The notes under the pieces were generated by a model that was not told the DNA's origin, did no database searches, and saw nothing but the letters and a program-made list of their open reading frames with translations. The position numbers and the translations under genes are program-made. A stretch of 6,641 nt of DNA from Saprospiraceae bacterium (GTDB lineage Bacteria > Bacteroidota > Bacteroidia > Chitinophagales > Saprospiraceae): the NCBI GenBank assembly GCA_020528935.1, contig JAJDFU010000579.1, positions 1 to 6,641 on the forward strand, written 5' to 3'. Below, in pieces: positions 6,626 through 6,641 of this stretch; positions within the stretch are counted from its first letter, which is position 1, and every line of letters begins with the position of its first letter.

Positions 6626-6641
6626 TGGGAGGGAATAAGGC

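Overview
The window is GC-rich by eye and almost fully coding. It holds one gene on the + strand (187-897) and, converging on it, the three genes of a tripartite RND (resistance-nodulation-division) efflux system on the - strand (903-6625). The host is probably a GC-rich member of the Bacteroidota. The clues are the absence of Shine-Dalgarno sequences before any start, lipoprotein-type N termini on both the adaptor and the outer-membrane protein, and a short RsmI-like methyltransferase of a kind I associate with that phylum. This assignment is inference, not proof.

Layout, left to right. Positions 1-186 are mostly non-coding, with a T-rich patch just before the first gene. Positions 187-897 (+) encode a 236-residue SAM-dependent methyltransferase of the RsmI / tetrapyrrole-methylase fold. 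Only 5 bases separate its stop from the stop of the convergent gene. On the - strand, in transcription order, come a membrane-fusion (adaptor) lipoprotein (6625-5468), a 6-base gap, the inner-membrane RND transporter (5461-2300), a 4-base ATGA overlap, and an OprM/NodT-type outer-membrane channel lipoprotein (2303-903). This is the standard adaptor-pump-channel order and should be one transcript. Its promoter and any regulator lie beyond the right edge.

How they work together: the pump takes up hydrophobic or amphiphilic compounds from the periplasm or membrane and is driven by protons. The adaptor, anchored by a lipid, bridges the pump to the trimeric channel. The channel opens to the outside. 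The adaptor keeps the R-L-S motif used by TolC-type systems to dock on the channel tip, so the three genes look like a matched set.

The main anomaly is an in-frame TAA (3491-3493) that splits the pump after residue 656, in the porter domain. Both halves are otherwise intact, lie in the same frame, and together give a normal length of about 1053 codons. A cluster of unusual residues follows the stop, most of them explicable by changes to G from the family consensus. The break could therefore be a consensus-sequence error, a very recent pseudogene, or, less likely, a gene split into two chains. I saw no tRNA, rRNA, CRISPR array, insertion sequence or clearly new system here.
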